A stretch of DNA of 64,000 nt, taken from assembly GCF_002209565.1 (NCBI RefSeq), contig NZ_NJIH01000010.1, positions 62,001 to 126,000 of the forward strand, written 5' to 3'. The notes under the pieces were generated by a model. The model saw only the letters and a list, made by a program, of their open reading frames with translations, ran no database searches and was not told the origin of the DNA. Below, piece after piece: positions 33,676 through 43,127 of the stretch. This DNA comes from Candidimonas nitroreducens. GTDB lineage: Bacteria; Pseudomonadota; Gammaproteobacteria; Burkholderiales; Burkholderiaceae_B. The translations under genes were made by a program, and so were the position numbers. Numbering within the stretch: the first letter of the stretch is position 1; every line of letters begins with the position of its first letter.

Positions 33676-34734
33676 CTAGCGCCCCGGCAGGCGGTTGCCG
33701 CTGCATGCATCGAACAAGTGGAGATGCTCCCGCCCGAACACCAGGCCCACGGCCGCGCCGATTTCATAGCGCAGACTGCGGTCGCCGCGCACGCATAACT
33801 TCTGCCCCGCCACATCGACCGTAACCAGTACCGCCTCCCCCGTCAGCTCGAACATATAGACCTGCCCCGCCAGATGCCCCGCTTCGGGCGAGGTCAGAGT
33901 GATGTCTTCGGGGCGTATGCCAGCGACGGCTTCCCCGCATGAGCCATTGACCAGCCCCGCCAGCCGCTGCCCCGCCACCTCGAGCACACTGTCTTGCAGC
34001 CGAGCGGGCAGCAGATTCATCGGCGGCGAACCCATGAATCCCGCCACGAACAGATTGGCGGGACGGTTGTAGACCTCTTCGGGCGCGCCGAGCTGCTGAA
34101 TCACCCCTTTGTTCATGACGGCTACGCGATGCGCCAGCGTCATGGCCTCGATCTGGTCGTGAGTCACATAAATAGTGGTAATGCCCAGTTCTTTCTGCAG
34201 CCGCCAGATTTCGGCGCGCATCGAACCGCGCAGCTTGGCATCCAGATTGGACAAAGGCTCGTCCATCAGGAATACCTGCGGACGCCGTACGATCGCGCGC
34301 GCCACGGCGACCCGCTGGCGCTGGCCGCCCGACAATTCGCGGGGATGGCGGTCAAGCAATTGTTCCAGCTCGACCTTGTGCGCCACCTCTTCCACCTGGG
34401 CCAGGCGCTGCGCAGACGCCAGCCCGCGCACCTTTAACGGATAGGCAATGTTTTCTCTTACGGTCATGTGCGGGTACAGGCCGTAATTCTGGAACACCAT
34501 CGCCACGTCCCGGTCTTTGGGCAAGGCCTGGGTGACGTTACGCTCGCCGATCCAGATGTCTCCTGCCGATGGCAGCTCCAGCCCCGCCACCATGCGCATG
34601 GTGGTCGTCTTGCCGCAGCCCGAAGGCCCCAGAAACACCATGAACTCGCCGTCCTCGACCTCCAGCGATTGACGCGCCACCCCCACCACATCGCCCCAGC
34701 GCTTTTCTACATCCACAAGCCTCACAGCCGCCAT
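33676..34734 (-). CDS. ABC importer ATP-binding protein, CUT1 (UgpC/MalK) type
   Basis: A 352-residue ATPase. Walker A GPSGCGKTT (about 37-45), Q-loop FQNYGLYPHM, signature LSGGQRQR (about 134-141), Walker B VFLMDEPLSNLDAK, and switch His in YVTHDQIEAM. Residues 235-352 form the MalK-like regulatory OB domain. It powers uptake by the two permeases encoded directly upstream (17 bp gap). CUT1 transporters carry di- and oligosaccharides, glycerol phosphate or polyols. Last gene of a four-gene minus-strand operon. Confidence 0.95.
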   Translation of the reverse strand: MAAVRLVDVEKRWGDVVGVARQSLEVEDGEFMVFLGPSGCGKTTTMRMVAGLELPSAGDIWIGERNVTQALPKDRDVAMVFQNYGLYPHMTVRENIAYPLKVRGLASAQRLAQVEEVAHKVELEQLLDRHPRELSGGQRQRVAVARAIVRRPQVFLMDEPLSNLDAKLRGSMRAEIWRLQKELGITTIYVTHDQIEAMTLAHRVAVMNKGVIQQLGAPEEVYNRPANLFVAGFMGSPPMNLLPARLQDSVLEVAGQRLAGLVNGSCGEAVAGIRPEDITLTSPEAGHLAGQVYMFELTGEAVLVTVDVAGQKLCVRGDRSLRYEIGAAVGLVFGREHLHLFDACSGNRLPGR

Positions 34735-34750
34735 GGTTCGTCCTTTTTGC

Positions 34751-35602
34751 TCAGCGCACCGCGCCCGAGACCAGTCCTTTCACAAAATACCGCTGCACGA
34801 AACGCGAGATCAACAGCATGGGCGCGATGATGAACAGGCCCATGCTGGCCATGATGTCCCATGCATCGCCCTGCTCGGTTCGCGCGCTCATCAGGGCCAC
34901 TGGCAAAGTCACTGCATGATCGCGCGTCAGCACCAGCGCGTAGAAGAATTCATTCCACGACACGACGAATGAAAAAATCGCGGCGGCCGCAATTCCGGGC
35001 AAGGCCACCGGCACGACGACATCCCAGATGGCGCGCAGGCGCGAAGCCCCGTCGATCTGTGCCGCCTCCTCCATGTCCGGCGGCAACGCGTCGAAGAAAC
35101 CCTTGATCATCCATGTGGCATAAGGCACGATGAACGACAGGTTGACGACCATCAGCGCAAACCGGGTGTCCAGCAAGTCGAGGTTCTTGAACACGACGAA
35201 CAAGGGAATGACAATGATCACCGGCGGCAGGAACTGCGTGGCCAGCAGAACCAGGGGCCAGATCTGCCCTCCGGGAAAACGAAAGCGCGAGAATGCATAG
35301 GCCGCCACCGTGGAGGCCGGCAGCGCGATGACCAGCGTGCCGGCCGTCACCAGTATGCTGTTCCATAGCCGCGCGCCTACCAGGAAGGGAGGCGCGAACG
35401 CCGCGACCAGGCTGTGCAGGGTAGGCTTGAACAGCAGCGTCAGCGCGAACACATCGGCGCGGGGCTTGAAGGCCGTGGCGACGATCCACACTACCGGAGC
35501 AAACCAGATTATGGCCACCAGCCATATCAGGATCGTGCGCCAGCGCGGCCTGCGCCACAACGCGGCCTCGCCTCTCGAGGGTACGGCAGTCCTGGTCATC
35601 AT
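34751..35602 (-). CDS. ABC importer permease, CUT1 (MalG/UgpE) type
   Basis: A 283-residue membrane protein with six predicted helices. The ABC permease EAA motif is DMEEAAQIDGASRLRAIWDVVVP (seen as EEAAQIDGAS near residue 195). The first residues are a basic cytoplasmic segment before helix 1 (TILIWLVAIIWFAPVVW). ATG 35602 overlaps the stop codon of the preceding permease gene (ATGA), so the two are translationally coupled. A longer open frame upstream belongs to the neighbour's shadow. Confidence 0.94.
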   Translation of the reverse strand: MMTRTAVPSRGEAALWRRPRWRTILIWLVAIIWFAPVVWIVATAFKPRADVFALTLLFKPTLHSLVAAFAPPFLVGARLWNSILVTAGTLVIALPASTVAAYAFSRFRFPGGQIWPLVLLATQFLPPVIIVIPLFVVFKNLDLLDTRFALMVVNLSFIVPYATWMIKGFFDALPPDMEEAAQIDGASRLRAIWDVVVPVALPGIAAAAIFSFVVSWNEFFYALVLTRDHAVTLPVALMSARTEQGDAWDIMASMGLFIIAPMLLISRFVQRYFVKGLVSGAVR

Positions 35603-36474
35603 ATCTTGCGCCCCAGAAGAAAACGGGAATAGACCAGCGCCAGCACCATCATGACCACGGCCAGTAACCAAGCCATGGCCGAAGCATAGCCTATGTCGTA
35701 ATAGCGGAAGGCCGTGGTGTAGACCAGATAGGGCACGGTTTCCGTGGCCGCTCCCGGCCCGCCCGCTGTCATGGTGACCACCTGGTCGAGCATCTTCAGC
35801 GAGAAAATCGTCTTGAGCAGAACCGCAATGGCCAGCACCGGCCGAAGCTGCGGCAGGACGATCTCGAAGAAAATACGCATACTGCCTGCGCCGTCGACCT
35901 GGGCGGCATCCAAGGTCTCCTGCGGCAGCGAGGCCAGCGCGCCGATGAAGGTCAGCATGAAATAAGGCGTCCAGTGCCATACGTCCACCAGTATCAGGGC
36001 AACCATGGCCAGCGTGGGGTCGGACAGAATCGGGGCCTTGCCCAAACCCGGAACAATGTGCTTGAGCATGGTGTCGACCACCCCGAACTCCGGGCTCAGC
36101 ATGAAGCGCCAAGAAATGCCGATCAATGCGGGAGACATGGCAAACGGAATCACCAGCAGCATGCGGGCGTTGACCTCCAGCCGCCCCGAGCGGGCCAGCA
36201 GCACGGCCAGCGCCAATGCGACGGCTATGGTCAACGCCACCGAGGGCACCGTAAAGACCAGTGTCACCCACGCGCTGTTCAGGAAGTCCGGATCATGCAG
36301 CAGCAGATCCGCATAATTGGACAGCCCGACGAACGCTCCGACCACCGGCGAACGGCTCATCCGCCAATCGTGCACGGAATATATCAACGACTGCATCAGC
36401 GGATAGAAGAGCGTAACGGCGCAGATCGCCAGGGCCGGAGCGAGCAGGCCGTATTTGAGGTAGCGCTCTTTCAT
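35599..36474 (-). CDS. ABC importer permease, CUT1 (MalF/UgpA) type
   Basis: A 291-residue protein with six predicted helices beginning KYGLLAPALAICAVTLFYPL. The EAA loop appears as SLPQETLDAAQVDGAG near residue 200. Start 36474 places the ATG 17 bases after the binding-protein stop; the frame runs further upstream but without homology. Pairs with the downstream permease to form the translocation channel. Confidence 0.93.
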   Translation of the reverse strand: MKERYLKYGLLAPALAICAVTLFYPLMQSLIYSVHDWRMSRSPVVGAFVGLSNYADLLLHDPDFLNSAWVTLVFTVPSVALTIAVALALAVLLARSGRLEVNARMLLVIPFAMSPALIGISWRFMLSPEFGVVDTMLKHIVPGLGKAPILSDPTLAMVALILVDVWHWTPYFMLTFIGALASLPQETLDAAQVDGAGSMRIFFEIVLPQLRPVLAIAVLLKTIFSLKMLDQVVTMTAGGPGAATETVPYLVYTTAFRYYDIGYASAMAWLLAVVMMVLALVYSRFLLGRKI

Positions 36475-36490
36475 CGATACCGATCCGTGG

Positions 36491-37822
36491 CTATGAACGA
36501 TGCCGGCCCGACCGGCGTGCAATGCGCGCTACCTGCGCTGCCGCATCGTCCAACGACGGCTTGACCGGCTTGCCGACGGCGACGATCTCGGAAATCGTGG
36601 TTTCCAGCACACTCGCCACTTCCGGCCAGATCGTGAGCTTGGGCAGAATCCGCGCGCCCTTCAGGCTTTCTAGAGCAACCCGGTGCAGGCCATGGTTGAC
36701 CGCATTGACCTTGTCGTTCAGGTAGGTGGCCGTCTGCGTGGCAACGATATCCGAAGTCTGCGGATCGGATTTATCGCATACGATCTCCACTTCGAGATCC
36801 GGGTTCGACACCCATTTCAGGTATTCCCAGGCCGCGGCCTTGTGGCGCGACTGCTTGCTGATGCCGAAAGGCATGAGCGTGGCGAGGGTCGGAGACTTGC
36901 CGCCATTGAACCGCACCATGGGTGCGAAGCCTACCTGCTCCGGCTTCAGCCGAGAGCGGTCGCCGGTCAGCACCGAGTACGTCCACCACCAGACCATGAT
37001 CATGGCGGACTTGCCCTGTGCCATGGAATTGACCATGTCGTATTCATTGAACTGGCTCGATCCGGGATTGGCCACCTTGTCCTTGAGCAGCACATCCACA
37101 TATGCTTGAGTGCCGGCCACGCCGGCGGCATCGTTGAAGCGCGGCTGCCCGGCGGCGTCGAACAGGTCGGAGCCATGGCCCCACAGACAGTTGAACCACA
37201 GCCATAGATTCTGGAACCCGCTGCCTTTCACATAATCGAGCGCCACGCCGGAGATGCCCGATTTGTTCTGTATGGCTCCGGCAGTGGCAACCATGTCGCT
37301 CCAGGAGGCCGGCACCTTGGCGCCCACCTCGCCCAGCAGGTCTTTGCGGTAGAACAGCAGTTGCGGATGAGCCCGGATCGGCAGGCCGTACGTCTTGCCG
37401 CCCACGATGCAGGCTTCGCGGAACACTTCCGGATAACGCCCCATGTCCAGCTTGTCGGCAGCAATAGACGCATCCAGCGGATTCAGATAACCGACGAGCG
37501 AAGCCATCCAGCTGTCCTGGAAGCTGAACAGATCATATTCGCTGCTTCCCCCGACTGCCTCGGTGGTGATCTTGTCCAGCAACTGGCCATAAGGCACATA
37601 GCTGTATGTGGTCTTGATGCCTGTCAAGGCTTCGAATTGATCTAGGCGTTTCTGCTGCGCACGGAATTGCGAAGCCGGCGGCAGCAACAGCTTCAAATGG
37701 GTTCCCGCATACGGCTTGCCGGCTGCCAGCCCGTAGGGTGCCGGCCCCGCAGCCCGTGCCATTCCGCCCAGACCCGCCGCGGCCAGCGCGCCGGCCGCCT
37801 CGAGAAATTGCCTTCTTTTCAT
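36491..37822 (-). CDS. ABC importer extracellular solute-binding protein (family 1)
   Basis: A 443-residue binding protein. The N-terminus MKRRQFLEAAGALAAAGLGG is Tat-like, with a paired Arg and RRQFLE before a weakly hydrophobic helix, so export of the folded protein is likely. The body has the family 1 pattern of CUT1 sugar receptors (GIKTTYSYVPYGQLLDKI, YGLPIRAHPQLLFYRKDLL, and a tryptophan-rich middle NLWLWFNCLWG). GGAGGG precedes the start. First gene of the importer operon, with a LacI-type operator 38 bp upstream. The ligand is probably a sugar, sugar acid or polyol. Confidence 0.93.
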   Translation of the reverse strand: MKRRQFLEAAGALAAAGLGGMARAAGPAPYGLAAGKPYAGTHLKLLLPPASQFRAQQKRLDQFEALTGIKTTYSYVPYGQLLDKITTEAVGGSSEYDLFSFQDSWMASLVGYLNPLDASIAADKLDMGRYPEVFREACIVGGKTYGLPIRAHPQLLFYRKDLLGEVGAKVPASWSDMVATAGAIQNKSGISGVALDYVKGSGFQNLWLWFNCLWGHGSDLFDAAGQPRFNDAAGVAGTQAYVDVLLKDKVANPGSSQFNEYDMVNSMAQGKSAMIMVWWWTYSVLTGDRSRLKPEQVGFAPMVRFNGGKSPTLATLMPFGISKQSRHKAAAWEYLKWVSNPDLEVEIVCDKSDPQTSDIVATQTATYLNDKVNAVNHGLHRVALESLKGARILPKLTIWPEVASVLETTISEIVAVGKPVKPSLDDAAAQVARIARRSGRHRS

Positions 37823-37859
37823 GTCTCGCCCTCCATGTTTTCGGCTTGTGCCATGAACA

Positions 37860-37875
37860 ATGCATTCGAATGCAT
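37860..37875. promoter_or_regulatory. LacI-type operator before the ABC importer operon
   Basis: ATGCATTCGAATGCAT is identical to the core of the palindrome at 32441-32456. It lies 38 bp upstream of the binding-protein start, a repression position. Confidence 0.75.
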
Positions 37876-38053
37876 ATTACACACTAAAGCGCCCTTGCCG
37901 GCCATGGCAAACAGGAATTTCGACTAAGTAATTTCCCTAGAGCCTATGATTTTCCAGATCCATGCGCGCAAGCGGACGCAAGTCGCCGGCCGCAAGAAAA
38001 GCGGCCCGGCTCGCCTGGCAAACCAGCCTACCTTCCTGCCCCGCAGCCGATCG

Positions 38054-38773
38054 TCAATGTATGTCGTCGGCCTCGGCCATGGCGCGTTTAAGATCCGCGA
38101 CCGAAAAGCCCGGTCTTTTCGAGGCCTCGATCAAGGGCCTTTCCCTGGCCGTCATGACATCGATGCAGCGCGGCAGGTCGGGCAGGATGGCCGGCGGGAT
38201 CACCACGGCACCGTGCCGGTCCATATGCAGCAGATCGCCGTCGTGTATTGTCAAGCCCTTGATTTCCACCGGCTCGCCGATAGTAACCACCTGTGCGAAC
38301 CCATGGCTGGGAGACACTGTGCCGGCCAGGATCTGGAAGTCTTCCGCCAGCATACCGAAGTCACGCACAGCGCCGTTGGTCAGCACTCCCTTGACCCCCA
38401 GGCCTTTGAGTACATTGCTGTGAACCTCGCCCCAGAAGGCGCCCAGGCCGGGTACGTCATCGATGTCCTGCAACACCGACAAGGTGGGCTCGCCCTTGCT
38501 TTCGACGTGCTCGTACCACGCGATGCGGCGCGCCTTGAGGACTTCGGGGCTGTCGGTATAGGGCACGGCGGTACGCAAAGTAGCCGTGCGGGCGAAACCC
38601 AGCACAGGCTTCATGGCCGGATGCACTGCAACGAAAGCCCCCACCGTGAAGCCCTTGTTGGATCGTGTGCCGGTGGCGACTTCCAGGGCGTTGCAGATCG
38701 TGGGGGTGTCAACGGAGGTCAGCGTCTCTATCAATTGAGGGGTCAGGATTCCGGCTTCCATCTTGCTCATCAT
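38054..38773 (-). CDS. RraA-fold protein (HMG aldolase / oxaloacetate decarboxylase-like)
   Basis: A 239-residue RraA/MenG-fold protein. The class II pyruvate-aldolase residues are present in GVLTNGAVRDFGML (Arg-Asp pair). The start region TLTSVDTPTICNALE is typical. Members cleave 4-hydroxy-4-methyl-2-oxoglutarate or related hydroxy-oxo acids to pyruvate, or inhibit RNase E when lacking key residues. ATG 38773 has GAGAG upstream; an upstream frame to 38860 lacks homology. It follows a Bug gene by 141 bp, and with the LacI-regulated HisD-like and SDR genes may complete a hydroxy-acid pathway. Confidence 0.85.
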   Translation of the reverse strand: MMSKMEAGILTPQLIETLTSVDTPTICNALEVATGTRSNKGFTVGAFVAVHPAMKPVLGFARTATLRTAVPYTDSPEVLKARRIAWYEHVESKGEPTLSVLQDIDDVPGLGAFWGEVHSNVLKGLGVKGVLTNGAVRDFGMLAEDFQILAGTVSPSHGFAQVVTIGEPVEIKGLTIHDGDLLHMDRHGAVVIPPAILPDLPRCIDVMTARERPLIEASKRPGFSVADLKRAMAEADDIH

Positions 38774-38914
38774 CGTCTCTCTTCTAGTCCAAGGGGTTGT
38801 GCGGTATGGCGTGCCGGCTGCCGGATACGCGGCATTGCCGAACACGCCTTCACGAATCAATAAATCAGCACGCCACGGAATCCGAATCGGCGCATTGTGC
38901 GCTTCTCCGGAAAT

Positions 38915-39895
38915 TCAATGCGGTTTGATGCCTGCGGCCTGCACAATGCCTGTCCATTTGCGGATCTCGTCTTTCTGGAATTGCCCGAAAGCCTGCATGC
39001 CGCGCCCATCGGGCTGAACGCCAAGTCTCAGCAGCTTCGTACGCACATCGGGCTGCGCCACGATCTCGCCGATTTCCTTGCTAAGTTTCTGAACTATGGC
39101 CCGAGGAGTCCCTGCCGGCGCGAATACGCCCTGCCAGGATTGCATGACAAAACCCGGCAGCCCCAGTTCGGCCAGCGGCTTCACCCCGGGCAGGTCAGCC
39201 ACAGGATGATCCGATGTCACGCCTAGCACCTTGACGCTGTGCGCATCTATCATCGGACGAGCCGCCGCAATGGTCTCAAATACCATATCGATCTGGCCGC
39301 CGAGCAAGTCCACCATGGCCTGAGAGCCGCCCTTGTACATGATTTGACGCAAATGCGTGCCCGAAATACTTTGGAAAAGCTCGCCCGACAAATGTTGCGA
39401 TGAACCCAAGCCAGCCGTCCCATAGGTGAGTTTATCGGGATGCGCCTTGGCTTCGGCTATGATCTGCCGCACCGTATTGAAGCGGCTGTCCTTGCGCACC
39501 ACGAGCACGTTACTGACAGTCCCGACCAAAGACACCGGCACGAAATCCTTGACGGGGTCGTAGCCCGTCGCCTTGATGAACAAAGGGTTCACCGCATGGG
39601 TGGTAATAGTTCCGCCCATGATCGTATAGCCATCAGGCTTGGCATGCGCCACATACCGGGTGCCGACCAAACCAGAAACACCAGGTTTGTTTTCCACGAT
39701 TACCGATTGCCCCAAACGCGTTCCCAGCTGGGAAGCGACCAGACGCGCCACGGCATCGGAGACGCCCCCGGGGGAAAACGGCACAATGTACCGTACGCTC
39801 GTGTCAGGCCACGTGGCCGCTCGCGCTGCCGGAACCGAGGCCGCCGACAATATGCCGAAAGCAGCAGCAAGAATCCCGATAGATCGTAATTTCAT
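38915..39895 (-). CDS. Bug/TctC-family periplasmic solute receptor
   Basis: A 326-residue receptor with signal peptide (LRSIGILAAAFGILSAASVPAARA split, cleavage near residue 26). Signatures: VPFSPGGVSDAVARLVASQ, ENKPGVSGLVG, PDGYTIMGG, MYKGGSQAMVDLLGGQIDMVF. It lies between the second lacI gene and the rraA-like gene, all on the minus strand. Ligand unknown; position suggests the hydroxy or sugar acid handled by its neighbours. Confidence 0.93.
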   Translation of the reverse strand: MKLRSIGILAAAFGILSAASVPAARAATWPDTSVRYIVPFSPGGVSDAVARLVASQLGTRLGQSVIVENKPGVSGLVGTRYVAHAKPDGYTIMGGTITTHAVNPLFIKATGYDPVKDFVPVSLVGTVSNVLVVRKDSRFNTVRQIIAEAKAHPDKLTYGTAGLGSSQHLSGELFQSISGTHLRQIMYKGGSQAMVDLLGGQIDMVFETIAAARPMIDAHSVKVLGVTSDHPVADLPGVKPLAELGLPGFVMQSWQGVFAPAGTPRAIVQKLSKEIGEIVAQPDVRTKLLRLGVQPDGRGMQAFGQFQKDEIRKWTGIVQAAGIKPH

Positions 39896-39971
39896 TTCTT
39901 ATTTACTCCTTTATCTGTAGCAGTGATACAAAAACGAATACAAGTGCCCGTCCAGCAACAAGCAGTGGGAG

Positions 39972-40994
39972 TCATCCGCGCTGCCGCTGCCTGATCGAGG
40001 CACGCTCTATCAGCTCACAGGGCACCACGACATCGCGCGGGCACAGCTCGGCCGCCATCTGCTCACATAGCAGGCGGGCCGTGGCGTCCACCATGGGCTC
40101 CACGCATTGGCGCAGTGTCGTAAGCCGATAGGATCCCCATGCGGCCTCCGGCACATCGTCGAAACCGATGACCCCAACGTCCCTGGGAATTTCCAGATTC
40201 AGCTCAAGCCGCAGGACGTCCATAGCGGCAATAGCCATGTGGTCATTGGCCGCGAAGATCGCGTCGGGCGGCGGTTCCTGGGCGAAGAGTTCGCGCGTAG
40301 CCTCTTGTGCGCCGTCGAAGCGATAGCGGCCAACCGCCCGCCGAAAGACGGATAAGCCCGACGCGGCCAAGCCGTCGACGAAACCACGCTCGCGCTCGAG
40401 GCTCGTGGACGAATCCTCGAGGCCAGCCAAGAAAGCAATGTGGCGGTAGCCGCGCTCCACCAACAACTTTGCGGCGAGACGGCCGCCCGCATAGTTGTCT
40501 GAAGTCACGGAGCTGGCACTGTGCCGGGCCAAGCCGCGTAGATCCGAGATCCGGTTGAATTGCACGACCGGCACCCCCAGGTCGGAACAACGCTGAGCAA
40601 GGCTTTCTGAAAGCATTGCCGAAGCCATGACGACTCCATCGACCTGGTATTGCAGGATCTCCGCCAGCACACCATCCGCTGCCTCGTCCATTTCACTGAT
40701 GAACATCAGCACGTGATAGCCTTCTGCCTGCAGCTTGCGAGAGAGCTTCTCTATCACCAGCGGATAGAACTGATTCTCGAGATAGCTCATTACCAGCGCT
40801 ACTATGCGGCTGCGGCGAGTGATCAGGCTGCGTGCCAGGGCATTGGGCCTGTATCCCAGCTTCTGCGCCGCGGCAAGCACCTTGCGGCGCGTATCGTCCG
40901 AGACGCTGGCGCCTGGCGTGAATGTACGGCTTACGGCCGACTGTGACACTTGTGCCAGATTGGCGACATCCTGGGCTCGCGGCACGCTCTTCAT
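39972..40994 (-). CDS. LacI-family transcriptional regulator
   Basis: A 340-residue LacI protein. Helix-turn-helix AQDVANLAQVSQSAVSRTF (about 7-25), hinge NALARSLITRRS (about 50-61), and effector domain with IFAANDHMAIAAMDVLR and VGVIGFDDVPEAAW. ATG 40994 has GGAG upstream and overlaps the SDR stop by four bases (ATGA), so it is cotranscribed with the SDR and HisD-like genes. It probably regulates that operon through the palindrome at 43128-43143. The 65 N-terminal residues are close to those of the other LacI in this window. Confidence 0.92.
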   Translation of the reverse strand: MKSVPRAQDVANLAQVSQSAVSRTFTPGASVSDDTRRKVLAAAQKLGYRPNALARSLITRRSRIVALVMSYLENQFYPLVIEKLSRKLQAEGYHVLMFISEMDEAADGVLAEILQYQVDGVVMASAMLSESLAQRCSDLGVPVVQFNRISDLRGLARHSASSVTSDNYAGGRLAAKLLVERGYRHIAFLAGLEDSSTSLERERGFVDGLAASGLSVFRRAVGRYRFDGAQEATRELFAQEPPPDAIFAANDHMAIAAMDVLRLELNLEIPRDVGVIGFDDVPEAAWGSYRLTTLRQCVEPMVDATARLLCEQMAAELCPRDVVVPCELIERASIRQRQRG

Positions 40995-41758
40995 GCCGCG
41001 CTCCAACCGCCATCCAGCATCAAGGCGCTACCAGTCATCAAACTCGACGCCGGGCTGGCCAAGAACACGATCGCTCCCATAATTTCATCTAGCCTGCCGA
41101 GCCGCCCCAAGGCTATCCTATCGATGACCCACTTGCGAAACTCGGCATCGCGGAACATATCCGCCGTCATGGCCGTTTCAATAAAGGTAGGGCACACAGT
41201 ATTGACTCGTACGCCGCACCCGCCAAGTTCCCAAGCCAAGGCCTTGGTCATGCCTTCGAGCGCGTGCTTGCTTGCGCAATAAAGCGTACGACGCGGGCTG
41301 CCGACTACCCCCATCTGTGAAGAAATATTGATAAAGGATCCTGGCAAACCGGCGGCGATGAGGATTCTGGCCACGGCGCGCGACACGTAGAAAGCGGCCT
41401 TTACATTCAGATTCAGTACCGCATCGATGTCGGCATCGTCGAGCTCGATCAGCGGCCGGGGGCGGTTCATGCCCGCGTTATTCACCAGAATCTGAAAAGG
41501 CGGCACGGCGCCCAGAGAGCGATCCACAGCCGCGGAGTCGGTCACATCGAGCACCAGGCTGTCGCACTGGCAGCCCTCTGCTCGCAACGCTTCGCATGCG
41601 CCATCCAGATCGTCAGGCGAACGCGCAGCCAGCGTCACATGCGCCCCGGCGCGAGCCAGAGCTACCGCAGCGGCCAACCCGATCCCGCGGCTCGCCCCAG
41701 TGATGAGAGCCCGCAAGCCATCAAGCCGGAAGTCAGGCGTCTTGAATTCGAATTCCAT
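40991..41758 (-). CDS. Short-chain dehydrogenase/reductase (SDR)
   Basis: A 255-residue classical SDR. Cofactor motif TGASRGIG (residues 20-27), NNAG (about 92-95), catalytic Ser in INISSQMG and Tyr-x-x-x-Lys in YCASKHALEG, and a C-terminal GSALMLDGGW. NAD(P)-linked oxidation of a secondary alcohol is expected. It lies eight bases downstream of the HisD-like gene; an SDR beside a HisD-like dehydrogenase resembles pathways for short polyols or sulfonated polyols, which is inference only. Confidence 0.93.
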   Translation of the reverse strand: MEFEFKTPDFRLDGLRALITGASRGIGLAAAVALARAGAHVTLAARSPDDLDGACEALRAEGCQCDSLVLDVTDSAAVDRSLGAVPPFQILVNNAGMNRPRPLIELDDADIDAVLNLNVKAAFYVSRAVARILIAAGLPGSFINISSQMGVVGSPRRTLYCASKHALEGMTKALAWELGGCGVRVNTVCPTFIETAMTADMFRDAEFRKWVIDRIALGRLGRLDEIMGAIVFLASPASSLMTGSALMLDGGWSAA

Positions 41759-41766
41759 GCAGGTGC

Positions 41767-43080
41767 CTAGGCCCGTACCGGCTCATACCATGGCAAATCG
41801 GGCTGCGCTCCGTAGCGCCGTACTCGGATATTCGCCTGTTCGCCGTGGCCCGCGAAGTTCTCCATGTGGCACAGGCGCGAGCAATAAGCGCCGATCTCGG
41901 CACTGGTCTGATCGTTCAACACGCGCTGGTACGTGCAGGTCTTCAGGAACTTACCCACCCACAGGCCACCCGTATAACGGGCGTTGCGATTGGTCGGCAG
42001 GGTGTGATTGGTGCCAATGACTTTATCGCCGAATGCCACATTGGTACGTGGCCCGAGGAACAGCGCGCCGAAATTAGTGAGCCTGCTCAGGAAATAATCG
42101 GGGTCTCGCGTCATGACCTGCACATGCTCGAAGGCAAGGTCGTCAGCAACCTGCAGCATCTCCTCATCAGTGTCGCAAACGATGACTTCCCCGCAATCAG
42201 CCCAGCTCTTGGCGGCCACCACGGCAGTGGGCAGCTTATCGAGCTGCCGCCGGATCTGGGCCATGGTGTCGTGCGCCAGTGCCTCGCTCGTGGTCAACAG
42301 GATGGCGGGCGAAGTGGGCCCGTGCTCGGCCTGCCCCAGCAAGTCGACCGCACACAGCTCGCCATCCACACTGTCATCAGCAATGACCAGCGTTTCCGTA
42401 GGCCCGGCAAACAGATCTATCCCCACACGACCATACAGCTGGCGCTTGGCCTCGGCAACAAACATATTGCCCGGCCCTACCAGCATATCGACAGGAGCAA
42501 CGCTATGCGTGCCCACCGCCATCGCCACCACGGCCTGCACGCCACCAAGCACCAGGATCTCGTCGGCGCCCGCCATGGCCATCGCCGTGACGATCGCGGG
42601 ATGCGGCGCCCCATGATAAGGAGGCGCGGTAGAGACGATTCGCCCGACGCCGGCTACCTTGGCCGTCAGCACACTCATGTGAGCCGAGGCAAGCATCGGA
42701 TACTTGCCACCGGGGATATAGCATCCCACGGCGTTGACGGGTATGTGCTTGTGCCCCAGGACTACCCCCGGATGAGTTTCCACTTCCACATCCAGCATCG
42801 AATCGCGCTGGATCTGCGCGAAATTGCGGATCTGCTTTTGCGCAAAGGCTATATCTTCGATCTCGCGCGGCGACAGCTGCTTCCTGGCCTCTTCGATCTG
42901 GGCCTGGCTGAGCCGAAAATCAGCCGGATCCCAGTTGTCAAATTTGCGGCTGTATTCACGTACCGCCGCATCACCTTGTTCTTCGATGTGCTTGATGATG
43001 CCTTCGACGGTAGCCCGCACCTTTGCATCCGCATCCATCTTGACTTGCCCCGATCTACCTTGCTTCAAATATCGAATCAT
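41767..43080 (-). CDS. Histidinol dehydrogenase-family alcohol dehydrogenase
   Basis: A 437-residue HisD homologue. It keeps the nucleotide and zinc regions: [46 protein letters not shown] (Gln and His ligands), and [14 protein letters not shown]. There are no other histidine-biosynthesis genes nearby. HisD paralogues in catabolic operons include sulfopropanediol 3-dehydrogenase (HpsN), which makes acids from terminal alcohols in two NAD-linked steps. ATG 43080 has AGGA upstream; the frame to 43173 is not homologous. First gene of a HisD-SDR-LacI operon. Whether the substrate is a sulfonate or a plain polyol cannot be told. Confidence 0.88.
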   Translation of the reverse strand: MIRYLKQGRSGQVKMDADAKVRATVEGIIKHIEEQGDAAVREYSRKFDNWDPADFRLSQAQIEEARKQLSPREIEDIAFAQKQIRNFAQIQRDSMLDVEVETHPGVVLGHKHIPVNAVGCYIPGGKYPMLASAHMSVLTAKVAGVGRIVSTAPPYHGAPHPAIVTAMAMAGADEILVLGGVQAVVAMAVGTHSVAPVDMLVGPGNMFVAEAKRQLYGRVGIDLFAGPTETLVIADDSVDGELCAVDLLGQAEHGPTSPAILLTTSEALAHDTMAQIRRQLDKLPTAVVAAKSWADCGEVIVCDTDEEMLQVADDLAFEHVQVMTRDPDYFLSRLTNFGALFLGPRTNVAFGDKVIGTNHTLPTNRNARYTGGLWVGKFLKTCTYQRVLNDQTSAEIGAYCSRLCHMENFAGHGEQANIRVRRYGAQPDLPWYEPVRA

Positions 43081-43127
43081 TGTCCTGATCTCACGTAAAG
43101 AAAAGCTCAGGCGCCACTTTCGATGCA

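Noticed and set aside
34751-36271. A 506-codon frame suggesting a fused double permease
   Set aside because: Only the part from 35602 is homologous; the rest is the neighbouring permease gene out of frame.
41767-43080. Histidine biosynthesis gene hisD
   Set aside because: No other his genes nearby; context (SDR, LacI, Bug, RraA) is catabolic, so the symbol hisD was not assigned.
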